Shown in pieces: positions 28,764-36,602 of a stretch of 64,000 nt of DNA; positions within the stretch are counted from its first letter, which is position 1; each line of letters begins with the position of its first letter. The stretch comes from Myxococcus stipitatus (GTDB lineage: Bacteria; Myxococcota; Myxococcia; Myxococcales; Myxococcaceae). The stretch covers positions 8,370,001-8,434,000 of the forward strand of contig NZ_CP102770.1 of NCBI RefSeq assembly GCF_038561935.1, written 5' to 3'. The notes beneath the pieces are model-generated. The model did no database searches. It had not been told where the DNA came from and saw nothing but the letters and a program-made list of their open reading frames with translations. The translations under genes and the position numbers were made by a program.

Positions 28764-30986
28764 TTACTTGTGCGACGCGATGAACGCGATGCCCTCGTAG
28801 CCACCCTTCGCGCCGAAGACCTCGATGTAGTACTTGCCGGCGGGCACGTTGTGGAGGTTGCACACCTCGGACATGTGCTCCTTCACGCTGCGGCAGTCGT
28901 AGTCCGACTTGGTCGGGGCCGAGCCGAGCTTCACGTACACGTCGGGGTTGCCCTCGCCCTCGCCCGTCTGGACGAAGAGGCTGTTGGTGCCGGTGCCGGG
29001 CTTGCGCTCCGGAACCTGCAGGGTGAACACGGTGGAGGAGCCCGCCGCGCCGGACAGGTTCTTCACCGCCACGCCGCTCTCCACGGGGATGTAGCCACCC
29101 TTCCAGGTCACGGTCAGCGTCACGCCCGTGTACGGGCTGAAGCCGTTGAGCATCGCGTACCACTTGCCCTGGCTCGGGGTCGGGAACACGCAGCTCTCCA
29201 CGTTGCCGCTGCGGTACGGACGGCAGTCGTACGTGGTGGTCGTCGGGGGGTTGCCGAAGCGAACGTGCAGGTCCGCATCACCCGTGCCGCCGGAGATGGA
29301 GAAGTTCAGGTCGTACGCGCCCTCGGGGACCTCGATGTGGAAGTACTTGCGCTCACCCCGGCCACCGGCGATGTCGGTGACGGGGACGTTCTTCACCACC
29401 TCGGTGCTCTCGATGATGATGGGGACGCCCACGCCCACGGCCTTCCAGGCGTTGGTCACGGACGCAATCGTCGCGGCGTCATAGCCGAGCTGCGTCGCGG
29501 CCTGCTCCGTGGCGATCTTGGAGGCCTCGAAGCCAGAGCTGGCCTGGAGGATGTCCGCGTTGGCCTTGTACCAGATGCGCGCGGCCTTCTCGATGCCGAT
29601 GCCCGCCACCACCGTCGTGGTCTTCCCACGCGGGTGCGTACCACCCTGCGACAGCAGGTAGAACGCCAGGTTGGGGATACCGGAGCTGTAGTGCACGTCG
29701 ATGCCCGACGAGTAGTCCGGGAAGTAGTCGATGGAGTCCCCGTCCTGCGTGGGGTTCGCCATGTAGCGCAGGGCGTCGTTCGGGATGGACGGCGTCCACA
29801 CGTCGTCACCGACCAGCCACGTGCGGGTGCTGACGACCTTGCCGTCGCCAAACCACTCGCAGACCGCGCCGAAGATGTCCGACATGGACTCGTTCATGCC
29901 GCCGGACTCACCGGAGTAGATGAGGTCCGACTCGTGGTCCGTCACGGCGTGGGTCAGCTCGTGCGCCGTCACGTCCAGCGAGTTGGCCAGGTTGCTGGCC
30001 GTCACGCCGTCGCCATCGCCGTACACCATCTGGGTCCCGTTCCAGAAGGCGTTCACGTAGTTGACGCGGTGGTGGACGGTGCTGATGAGCGCGCCACCAA
30101 GGTTGTCGATGGAGTCACGACCGAACAGCTCGTTGTAGCAGTCGTACACCGTGCCCAGGTGGTCGTAGTTGGTGTTGACGACCGGGTCGGCGTGCTCCGG
30201 CTGACCCTCGGTGCGGACCAGGGTGCCAGGCAGCGTGGTGGTGTTGTTGCCGTGGTGCATCCGACGGTTGATGGCCTCGTGAATCTGCGGCAGGCGGACC
30301 ATCACGTCGCCGTTCTTCGCGTTCACGAGCACGAAGTCGCGAACCGGCGTGCCGTCCTTCTTCTCACCCGTCTGGGTGATCTTGTGGGCCAGGATGAGCT
30401 GGTCGCCATCGCGCCAGTACACCAGCTCCGTGGCCTCCTCGATGCGCAGACCGTCATGCGACTCGCGGTCCGACGCCACGGCGGACTTCGCCACGGACGC
30501 GTCGACGGTGGGCTTGGCCTCCGCCTTCAGGTCGCTGCGGGTGTTGGTGTTCGCCGCGATGATCTGCCCATTGCGGGTGTGGATGCGCAGCTCGCCGCCG
30601 TAGACATCCACGTCGTTGATGCGCACGCCAAAGCGGAAGTGGCTGTCGCCCTGAGGGTCCGTGTAGGCCTTCTTCAGGAACAGGTCACCCGACTTCAGGT
30701 GGAACAGGGGGGCCACGGCCGTCAGTGCGGGGGCCAGGTCCGACTGCCGCATGGAGGCGGCACCCGCGGGGGCCAGCGCCAGCTCGCCCAGATTCCCCGA
30801 GATGAACGTGGGGATATCCGTGCCTTTTTCCGTGTCGACGATGTTGATCCCGTTGCCAAGGGCCGCGGTCTTCTTCGCGGTCTCCTGGGGCTTGTTGGCC
30901 TCGGGAGCAGGGGTGGACTCGTTGCAACCAACCAGGAAAGACAGCGCCGCTACGCCAAGTGCACCGCGCACTCGCTGATTCACCAT
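28764..30986 (-). CDS. M4 (thermolysin-like) metalloprotease lipoprotein with two PPC domains
   Basis: A 740-aa secreted protease. A lipoprotein signal (LSFLVGC) is followed by an FTP/PepSY-type propeptide (about 20-240), the M4 catalytic domain with HELTH (His342) and the downstream GGMNESMSDIFG glutamate motif, and two C-terminal PPC-like beta domains (about 550-740). The zinc site is intact. AGGAGG lies just before the ATG at 30986. Such proteases digest external protein, fitting a predatory or scavenging lifestyle. The upstream region is AT-rich by local standards. Confidence 0.93.
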   Translation of the reverse strand: MVNQRVRGALGVAALSFLVGCNESTPAPEANKPQETAKKTAALGNGINIVDTEKGTDIPTFISGNLGELALAPAGAASMRQSDLAPALTAVAPLFHLKSGDLFLKKAYTDPQGDSHFRFGVRINDVDVYGGELRIHTRNGQIIAANTNTRSDLKAEAKPTVDASVAKSAVASDRESHDGLRIEEATELVYWRDGDQLILAHKITQTGEKKDGTPVRDFVLVNAKNGDVMVRLPQIHEAINRRMHHGNNTTTLPGTLVRTEGQPEHADPVVNTNYDHLGTVYDCYNELFGRDSIDNLGGALISTVHHRVNYVNAFWNGTQMVYGDGDGVTASNLANSLDVTAHELTHAVTDHESDLIYSGESGGMNESMSDIFGAVCEWFGDGKVVSTRTWLVGDDVWTPSIPNDALRYMANPTQDGDSIDYFPDYSSGIDVHYSSGIPNLAFYLLSQGGTHPRGKTTTVVAGIGIEKAARIWYKANADILQASSGFEASKIATEQAATQLGYDAATIASVTNAWKAVGVGVPIIIESTEVVKNVPVTDIAGGRGERKYFHIEVPEGAYDLNFSISGGTGDADLHVRFGNPPTTTTYDCRPYRSGNVESCVFPTPSQGKWYAMLNGFSPYTGVTLTVTWKGGYIPVESGVAVKNLSGAAGSSTVFTLQVPERKPGTGTNSLFVQTGEGEGNPDVYVKLGSAPTKSDYDCRSVKEHMSEVCNLHNVPAGKYYIEVFGAKGGYEGIAFIASHK

Positions 30987-31287
30987 TGTAATCCTCCTAA
31001 GCGGAAAGATTAGTAACCAAGGTGTCACAGGATGGTTTGGTATTTCAAGGTTGCGCGATATTTTTACTTAACACTCTATTCCCAAATTACCGGGCTTCGA
31101 CACTTTTCTGAGACATTTCGTGGACTTATGAGTGCCCTACCCACGACAGGTGTCGAACCATGCGACGTAGTGGGTAACCCCATCCCAGGGTGTTTTTCGC
31201 GAAAAGCGTGTGACCAAAGATGTCCACGCGAGGTCCGCGCGCGTAGGGACGCGATTTCGGCCGCATTTTCGGGAGGGATTTCGGGGA
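30987..31287. other. leader region of the M4 protease
   Basis: About 300 nt without a gene, unusually AT-rich near 31030-31085. It contains a 12-nt perfect palindrome (TTTTCGCGAAAA, 31194-31205). The protease promoter should lie here, but no clear -35/-10 pair could be fixed. The permuted tRNA element lies directly upstream on the same strand. Confidence 0.4.
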
Positions 31288-31442
31288 GGAAGACGGGCGC
31301 CCGAGTGAGGCGGCCATCTTTTTCAATCTCGCGCTCTGACCCCTGAGCCATCCCCCGCATGAATCGGGGGAGTTGGATTCGAACCAACGACTTCGAGATC
31401 CCTTGAGCGTGTCGGGCCACACAGGCCGGACGCCCGTCTTCC
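31288..31442 (-). ncRNA. 155-nt structured RNA enclosing a permuted tRNA
   Basis: In the minus-strand RNA, 31442-31427 pairs with 31303-31288 over 16 bp. The only imperfection is a G-U pair (31430 with 31300); the plus-strand RNA would have a C-A mismatch there, so the structure favours minus-strand transcription. Inside this helix GUG/CAC (31422-31420 with 31307-31305) and GGCC/GGCC (31418-31415 with 31315-31312) extend the rod. Then UUGA (31326-31323) pairs with UCAA (31406-31403) beside the anticodon stem of the tRNA. No promoter or U-tract terminator was recognised. Confidence 0.7.
31320..31399 (-). tRNA. circularly permuted tRNA-Phe(GAA)-like gene
   Basis: Read on the minus strand, the 3' half (31399-31364) comes first, then a 6-nt linker (31363-31358), then the 5' half (31357-31320). 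Acceptor stem: CGGGGGA 31357-31351 with TCCCCCG 31371-31365. D stem: GCTC 31348-31345 with GAGC 31336-31333, loop AGGGGTCA. Anticodon stem: CGAGA 31331-31327 with TCTCG 31398-31394. Variable loop AAGTC. T stem: GTTGG 31388-31384 with CCAAC 31376-31372, loop TTCGAAT. The discriminator is A31364 and no CCA is encoded. T8, A14, G15-C48, G18G19, A21, G26, T33, A37, G53-C61 and TTC are all canonical. Rejoining at 37/38 gives loop TTGAAAA, anticodon GAA at 31324-31322. C1-G72 is unusual for tRNA-Phe. Processing and use are unknown. Confidence 0.85.
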
Positions 31443-31455
31443 GTCACGGCTTCAC

Positions 31456-31473
31456 GAAACCCGTGCGGGTTTC
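31456..31473. repeat. short perfect hairpin beside the permuted tRNA
   Basis: GAAACCC (31456-31462) and GGGTTTC (31467-31473) form a 7-bp stem with a 4-nt loop, 14 nt from the outer helix of the permuted tRNA element. It could mark the end of a plus-strand transcript or be part of the RNA leader. No T-tract is present on either side. Confidence 0.4.
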
Positions 31474-31554
31474 CTGACGATGAGGCCGACTCCGGCGCGA
31501 GTTCTTTGCCTGGGCCTGCGGGTGCGCGAGGCTGCCGCGCCGAGAGGAGAAGAC

Positions 31555-32532
31555 ATGCGCGCACTGCAGATGCAGCGACTGGATGGACCGGACGGGCTCA
31601 CGCTGGTGGAGCTCCCGGAGCCCGAGGCGGCGGAGCAGGTGCTCATCGACGTGGTGGCCGCGGGCGTGAGCTTTCCCGACCTGCTGCTGAGCCGCGGGCT
31701 GTACCAGATGAAGCCGCCGCTGCCCTTCGTGCCGGGCGTGGAGGTGGCGGGGACGGTGTTGGCCGCGCCCGCGGGCTGTGAGGTGAAGCCTGGAGACCGG
31801 GTGATGGCGTTCAGCTTCGGGCTGGGCGGCTTCGCGGAGGTGGCGGCCATCGCGCCGGAGATGGTCTTCCGCATCCCGGAGCGCTGGAGCTTCGAGGCCG
31901 CCGCGGGTGTGGTGATGAACTACCACACGGCCCATTTCGCCCTGCACCGCCGAGGGCGGGTGAAGGCGGGAGAGACGGTGGTGGTGCACGGCGCCGCGGG
32001 TGGCGTGGGGACGGCGTGCGTGCAGGTGGCGCGGGGTGCGGGCGCCAAGGTCATCGCGGTGGTGAGCGACGAGCGCAAGGCGGAGGTGGCCCGCAAGGCG
32101 GGGGCCCACGAGGTGCTGTTGTCCACGGGGGCGTGGATGGGCCAGGTCAAGGAGCTGACGGATGGACTGGGCGCCAACGTGGTGGTGGACCCGGTGGGCA
32201 GCGACATCTTCGAGCGGAGCCTCAAGGTCCTCGCGCCCGAGGGGCGGCTCCTGGTGGTGGGCTTCGCGGGAGGCAAGATTCCCGAGGTGGCCGTCAACCG
32301 GTTGCTGCTGCGCAACATCGACGTGGTGGGCGTGGCCTGGGGTGGGTTCCTCATGCATGAGCCGTCGCTGACGCGCACCATCGCGAAGGAGCTGGAGGCC
32401 CTGGCGGAGCGCGGCATCCTGGAGCCGGTGGTGGGGAGCGTCTTCCCGCTGGAGGCGGGGGCGGACGCGCTGCGGGAGCTGGAGACTCGGCGCGCCACGG
32501 GCAAGGTGGTGCTGCGGATGCGCGCGGGGTGA
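31555..32532 (+). CDS. zinc-independent MDR family NADPH:quinone oxidoreductase
   Basis: A 325-aa medium-chain dehydrogenase/reductase. The N-terminal GroES-like part (about 1-115) lacks the zinc-binding Cys/His set. The Rossmann part has VHGAAGGVGTACVQVARGAGAKVIAVVSD (about 143-171), the NAD(P)-binding loop of quinone reductase-type enzymes. GAGGAGAAGAC precedes the ATG at 31555. The substrate may be quinones or other enones. Confidence 0.87.
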   Translation: MRALQMQRLDGPDGLTLVELPEPEAAEQVLIDVVAAGVSFPDLLLSRGLYQMKPPLPFVPGVEVAGTVLAAPAGCEVKPGDRVMAFSFGLGGFAEVAAIAPEMVFRIPERWSFEAAAGVVMNYHTAHFALHRRGRVKAGETVVVHGAAGGVGTACVQVARGAGAKVIAVVSDERKAEVARKAGAHEVLLSTGAWMGQVKELTDGLGANVVVDPVGSDIFERSLKVLAPEGRLLVVGFAGGKIPEVAVNRLLLRNIDVVGVAWGGFLMHEPSLTRTIAKELEALAERGILEPVVGSVFPLEAGADALRELETRRATGKVVLRMRAG

Positions 32533-32662
32533 GCGGTGTGCGCCTGGGGGGGCGGCGGGACGTACGGGCCGCCCGCCGGGCGGGCGCCTCTCCAGGTCGC
32601 TTCGGGGTGTTGCTCCCGAAGGGTGGGGCGTTGACAGGTTACAGCCAGGAGGAGCCAGCGCC

Positions 32663-32941
32663 ATGGCGGACGAACCCATCATCGACCGGCAGCACGAACG
32701 GGAGCGGGAGCAGGAGCGGCGGCGGCTTCAGGAGGAGGAGCTGAAGGACCTGGAGGTGGAGGCGCGCAGAGGGACTCGGCCGCTGGAGGGTTACGCCGGA
32801 GGGCACACCACCTGGGTGAGCGCCCAGGACGACGCGGTCGCCGCCGTCGAACATGCCCATGACGCCGAGGCGTCGTGGGAGGCCAGCAAGCGGCAGGCAA
32901 GGCTCGAGCCGGAACCCGAGCCCGAGGGTGAGCGCGACTGA
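32663..32941 (+). CDS. small charged hypothetical protein
   Basis: A 92-aa hydrophilic protein with a Glu/Arg/Gln-rich N-terminal stretch (about 9-36) that should form a single helix, a Gly-containing middle (GYAGGHTTWV) and a Glu/Pro-rich end. GGAGGAG lies a few bases upstream of the ATG. No signal, domain or family was recognised. Confidence 0.6.
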   Translation: MADEPIIDRQHEREREQERRRLQEEELKDLEVEARRGTRPLEGYAGGHTTWVSAQDDAVAAVEHAHDAEASWEASKRQARLEPEPEPEGERD

Positions 32942-33202
32942 GCAAGGGGCGCGGCGCGCTCCGGCAGGGAGTGGGAGCGGCCTCGCGAGTGCACCGCGTA
33001 CCTGCTTGAGCGGTTACCGTCTGGAGTCCAGCGAGGGGTCTTGGCGCCCTCGGGAGGGCCGTGCGTGTCCGTTGTGGGGTGACCGCAAGGCAGCGCCGCC
33101 CTGGGTTCGCAAGGAAGCCGCGTGCCCGGCGGTGAGGCTCCGGCGAGCGGCACGTCGTCCCGAGGCCCCCTACTTCGAGGTTTCTCGCCGCGGGCACGTT
33201 GT

Positions 33203-33208
33203 TAACGT
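33203..33208 (+). promoter_or_regulatory. possible -10 box (TAACGT) next to the start codon
   Basis: TAACGT lies 7 nt before the GTG at 33216, so the transcript would begin at or near the start codon. No -35 of standard form is visible. Confidence 0.3.
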
Positions 33209-33215
33209 CCGCGCC

Positions 33216-34394
33216 GTGGCTTCGACCTCGCTCCCCTCCCCCACCGTGCTTCAGCCCGACGAGGCACGGCGATTCCTCATCGGACAACATGGCCTCGCGC
33301 GTCCGCTCCATCCTCCGGGAGCACGCGGTGCCCGAGCGCTCCTCAAGGCGCTGCGCTGCATCCAGCTCGACCCGCTGGATGTCATCGGCACCAACGCGGA
33401 CCTCGTCGCCCTCGCGCGTGTGGATGGCCTTACGCGTGGCGACGTGTACCGTCACCTCCTGCCCGGTCACGCCTTCGAGCACTTCGCCAAGGAGCGCTGC
33501 CTGCTCCCCGCGAGCGCCTTCCCGTACTACCGCGACCACGCCATCCAGGCGCCATGGTGGCGGCAAGAGGAGCGGCTCAAGCGCATCCCTGAATCCGTCC
33601 TCCATGCCGTGCTCGATGAAGTCACGCGCAAGGGCCCTTCGTCCTCGCGTGACCTGACGGACCACGGCACCGTGAAGCCCCTCGACTGGAGCGGCTGGAA
33701 GAGCACCGCGCGCGCCACCGCCATGGCCCTGGATGTCCTCTGGACGCGCTGCCAGGTGGTCGTCTGCGGACGCGGCCCCGGAGGCAAGCTCTACGACATC
33801 CCCCGTCGCGCCCTGCCTCGCATGGCCGAGGCGGCGGTGAAGACACCCTTCCAGCGGTGGGCCCTCCTGGAGCGGGTGGAGGCCGCGGGCTTGCTGAGCC
33901 GCGCCAGCGGGCCTCACTGGTCCTCGCTGTCCGACGTGCGCACCGCCGCGCTGCCCGACGCGCTCGTCGCAGAAGGAGCGCTCGAGGAAGTCTCCGTGCC
34001 CGGCTCTCCCCGCCGCTACCTCGCGCCCATGGGCTTTCGGGAGCGCGAGTTCCCGGAGCCCGACACGCGCATGCGCATCCTCGGCCCCCTGGACCCGGTG
34101 CTGTGGGACCGGGGACTGGTGCGCGTGGCCTTCGGCTTCGACTACGTGTGGGAGGTCTACAAGCCCGCGGCCCAGCGACAGTGGGGCTGGTACGTGTGCC
34201 CCCTGCTGCACCGAGGCAAGCTCGTGGGTCGACTGGAAGCACGCGTGCGCGAAGGCGAGCTCCAGGTCGACAACCTGTGGCGCGAGAAGGGCGCGAAGCT
34301 GGACGACGCGGCCCTGGACGAAGCGCTCGCGAGACATGCGGTGGCGTGTGGCGCGCAGCTCGCTCGCCGGCCTCGGGCCCGCGTCGCGTCCTGA
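33216..34394 (+). CDS. AlkZ/YcaQ-family DNA glycosylase (winged-helix DUF1006)
   Basis: A 392-aa member of the winged-helix DUF1006 family, whose E. coli member YcaQ (AlkZ) unhooks DNA interstrand crosslinks. The catalytic QxD motif is visible as IQLDPL (Gln50, Asp52). The early block with LGPLDPVLWDR near residue 289 and FGFDYVWEVYKPAAQR near 306 is typical of the C-terminal part. I take the GTG at 33216; the frame stays open upstream, but that sequence is low-complexity and overlaps another gene. It converges with the next gene at a distance of 3 nt. Confidence 0.82.
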   Translation: MASTSLPSPTVLQPDEARRFLIGQHGLARPLHPPGARGARALLKALRCIQLDPLDVIGTNADLVALARVDGLTRGDVYRHLLPGHAFEHFAKERCLLPASAFPYYRDHAIQAPWWRQEERLKRIPESVLHAVLDEVTRKGPSSSRDLTDHGTVKPLDWSGWKSTARATAMALDVLWTRCQVVVCGRGPGGKLYDIPRRALPRMAEAAVKTPFQRWALLERVEAAGLLSRASGPHWSSLSDVRTAALPDALVAEGALEEVSVPGSPRRYLAPMGFREREFPEPDTRMRILGPLDPVLWDRGLVRVAFGFDYVWEVYKPAAQRQWGWYVCPLLHRGKLVGRLEARVREGELQVDNLWREKGAKLDDAALDEALARHAVACGAQLARRPRARVAS

Positions 34395-34397
34395 AGC

Positions 34398-34847
34398 TCA
34401 GGGCCCGGGCTTGGGCAGCTCCCGCTCCAGGGCCTCCGCCGCTCCCGCATCCCGCTGCACACCGAAGCGCTGGCGGGAGCAGACCAGGAGCTGCCCCGCG
34501 TAGACCGTGTCCGAGAGCGCGCCCACATAGTCGCCGTGCTCGGCCAGCGTGCCGGCGCGCTCATCCATCAGGTGCGCGAGGATTCGCGCCTGCTCCGCGT
34601 GCGCGAACAGGCGGACGACGGAGCGCGCGTCGAACAACGTCAGCGTGTCGAGCTCCATCCCCAGCGTCGCCAGGCACGCCTCGCGCAGACCCTGGAGGCT
34701 CGCCTCCAGGGAGCGCTGCGCCCGGACCCGCGCGAGGTCCGGGGCCAGACGGCCGAGCGCGTGAAGGGCCTGGAGGGCGAATGCCTGTCGCAGGATGGGC
34801 ATGCGGAATGAAACTACACGGCGGCGAGGAAGAATCCAGGGGGTCAT
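34398..34847 (-). CDS. hypothetical protein, helix-rich
   Basis: A 149-aa protein with no signal peptide and mostly helical sequence rich in Leu, Ala and Arg. No motif was recognised. The ATG at 34847 has GGGAGG five nt upstream, which decides the start over an internal ATG at 34802. It diverges from the beta-helix gene. Confidence 0.55.
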   Translation of the reverse strand: MTPWILPRRRVVSFRMPILRQAFALQALHALGRLAPDLARVRAQRSLEASLQGLREACLATLGMELDTLTLFDARSVVRLFAHAEQARILAHLMDERAGTLAEHGDYVGALSDTVYAGQLLVCSRQRFGVQRDAGAAEALERELPKPGP

Positions 34848-34883
34848 GGACCCTCCCCTGGGGAACGACGCAACATCCCGTCC

Positions 34884-36434
34884 ATGCCCAGCCCCCGCGG
34901 AGTCCTCAGCCTCCTGCTTCTGTCGCTCACGGCCCAGGCCGCCGAGTATCGCGTGGGGCCCGGTCAGGCCCTCGCGAGCATTGGTGAAGTGCCCTGGGAG
35001 TCACTGCAGCCGGGCGACACCGTGCTCATCCACGCGCGCCCCACGCCGTACCAGGAGAAGTGGGTGCTGGGCGTGAGCGGCACCGCCGCCGCGCCCATCA
35101 CCGTGCGCGGCGTGCCGGACGCGGCGGGCAACCTGCCGGTCATCCAGGGCGAGAACGCCACCACGCGCACCCAGCTCAACTTCTGGAACGAGCAGCGCGG
35201 CATCGTGAAGATTGGCGGCGCCAATCGGCCCGCGGACACGATGCCCGCGTACCTTGTCGTGGAGAACCTGCACCTCAAGCGGGCGCGCGGTGCGTTCACC
35301 GGGCGGAACGGGGCCAGCCGATATCTCGACAACGCGGCGGCCCTCTTCATCGAGAAGGGCGAGCACATCACCATCCGGGGCTGCATCCTGGAGGACAGCG
35401 GCAACGGCCTGTTCATCGCCAACGAGTCGTCGGACATCCTCGTCGAGCGCAACCACCTTCTCGGCAACGGCAACGCCGGCAGCATCTACGAGCACAACGC
35501 GTACACCGAGGCGCTCGGAATCACCTACCAGTTCAACCGCTTCGGGCCGCTCTGCGCCGGGTGTCTGGGGAACAACCTGAAGGACCGCTCGGGCGGCACG
35601 GTCATCCGGTACAACTGGATTGAGGGCGGCAACCGGCAGCTCGACCTGGTGGAGTCCGACAGCGAGACGATTCGCGCGGACCCGTCCTATGCGCGCACGT
35701 TCGTCTACGGCAACGTGCTGCTCGAGCCCGCGGGCGCGGGGAACGCGCAGGTCATCCACTTCGGCGGGGACAACGGGACGGCGGCCCAGTACCGCTCGCA
35801 GCTCTACTTCTTCAACAACACCATCCTCTCCACGCGCACGGACCGCACCACGCTGATGCGCCTGTCGACGAATGCCCAGACCGCCTACGTCACGAGCAAT
35901 GCCTATCTGGTGGAAGGCAACACCGGCCGCTCGCTCGCGCTCACGGACTCGGCGGGGACCCTCCGGCATGGCGGCAACTTCTACGAAACCGGTTACACGA
36001 GCACCTTCGGTACGCTCACCGGCACCATCGAGGAGACGGCTCGCAATCTCCAGGGAGAGGCCCCGGGCTTCGTGGACCTCGCGGGACAGGACTTCCACCT
36101 GCTGGAGAGCTCGCCGCTGAGAGGCGCCGCCGTGGCGCCGCCGCCCGAGGCCGCGTCCCTGGTGGTGGATTGGCAGTATGGGAAGCACCGCGCGGCCGAG
36201 CCTCGCAGGGTGAGCAGCCCGGGTCACATCGGCGCCTATGGCGACCCGGCGGGCCCCAGCACCGAGACACCGGACGCGGGCTCGGGAGCACCGGACGCGG
36301 GTCCCTCCGGGCCCGGTGAGCCGGGGAAGCCCGATGACAAGGGGGGCTGTGGCGCGGCGGGTGGCGGCTTCGCGGGGCCCCTGGGATTCGTGCTGCTGGT
36401 GGCCTTCGCGCTGCGCCGGAAGTGGGCTGACTGA
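34884..36434 (+). CDS. secreted right-handed parallel beta-helix protein with MYXO-CTERM-like anchor
   Basis: A 516-aa exported protein. The signal peptide (GVLSLLLLSLTAQAAE) is followed by strand-repeat sequence in which short Asn/Gly-rich rungs recur (GNGLFIANESSDILVERN is one), as in pectate-lyase-like beta helices. After a Pro/Gly/Asp-rich linker the protein ends GGCGAAGGG, a hydrophobic stretch and RRKWAD. This Cys, transmembrane and Arg pattern is the MYXO-CTERM sorting tail of myxobacteria. The ligand is probably a polysaccharide; no catalytic residues are assigned. Confidence 0.82.
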   Translation: MPSPRGVLSLLLLSLTAQAAEYRVGPGQALASIGEVPWESLQPGDTVLIHARPTPYQEKWVLGVSGTAAAPITVRGVPDAAGNLPVIQGENATTRTQLNFWNEQRGIVKIGGANRPADTMPAYLVVENLHLKRARGAFTGRNGASRYLDNAAALFIEKGEHITIRGCILEDSGNGLFIANESSDILVERNHLLGNGNAGSIYEHNAYTEALGITYQFNRFGPLCAGCLGNNLKDRSGGTVIRYNWIEGGNRQLDLVESDSETIRADPSYARTFVYGNVLLEPAGAGNAQVIHFGGDNGTAAQYRSQLYFFNNTILSTRTDRTTLMRLSTNAQTAYVTSNAYLVEGNTGRSLALTDSAGTLRHGGNFYETGYTSTFGTLTGTIEETARNLQGEAPGFVDLAGQDFHLLESSPLRGAAVAPPPEAASLVVDWQYGKHRAAEPRRVSSPGHIGAYGDPAGPSTETPDAGSGAPDAGPSGPGEPGKPDDKGGCGAAGGGFAGPLGFVLLVAFALRRKWAD

Positions 36435-36565
36435 GCCGGGATGGTCGACAGCGGACCGAGGAGCCCGGAGCGACCGGCCCCCGGGGCAGTGCGCCGCTGA
36501 TGGCGTCTACGCCGCGGCGGGACGAAGCGTGCGATGAGCCCACGGACTGAACGGAACCCGGGCCG

Positions 36566-36593
36566 TTGACCGTGGAGGCTTGGCTGTTATGAA
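36566..36593 (+). promoter_or_regulatory. sigma-70-like promoter of xdhC
   Basis: TTGACC (36566-36571) and TATGAA (36588-36593) are 16 nt apart, a good housekeeping-type pair. The -10 ends 9 nt before the ATG at 36603, so the mRNA leader would be only a few nt long. Confidence 0.5.
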
Positions 36594-36602
36594 TGGCTGG
36601 AG

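Noticed and set aside
28770-31013. 747-codon open frame on the plus strand
   Set aside because: It is antisense to the M4 protease and has no recognisable domain.
31288-31442. Two ordinary tRNA genes side by side, each partly seen
   Set aside because: No second T-arm follows the 5' half and no D-arm precedes the 3' half on the minus strand; the halves complement each other perfectly only with one another.
31288-31442. Two-piece (permuted) tmRNA
   Set aside because: The order is similar, but this element has a full 4-bp D-stem and a normal anticodon stem and loop, and no tag reading frame or pseudoknot region is apparent.
32631-32636. TTGACA as a -35 box
   Set aside because: A -10 at the right spacing would fall inside the ribosome site and no TAnnnT is found there.
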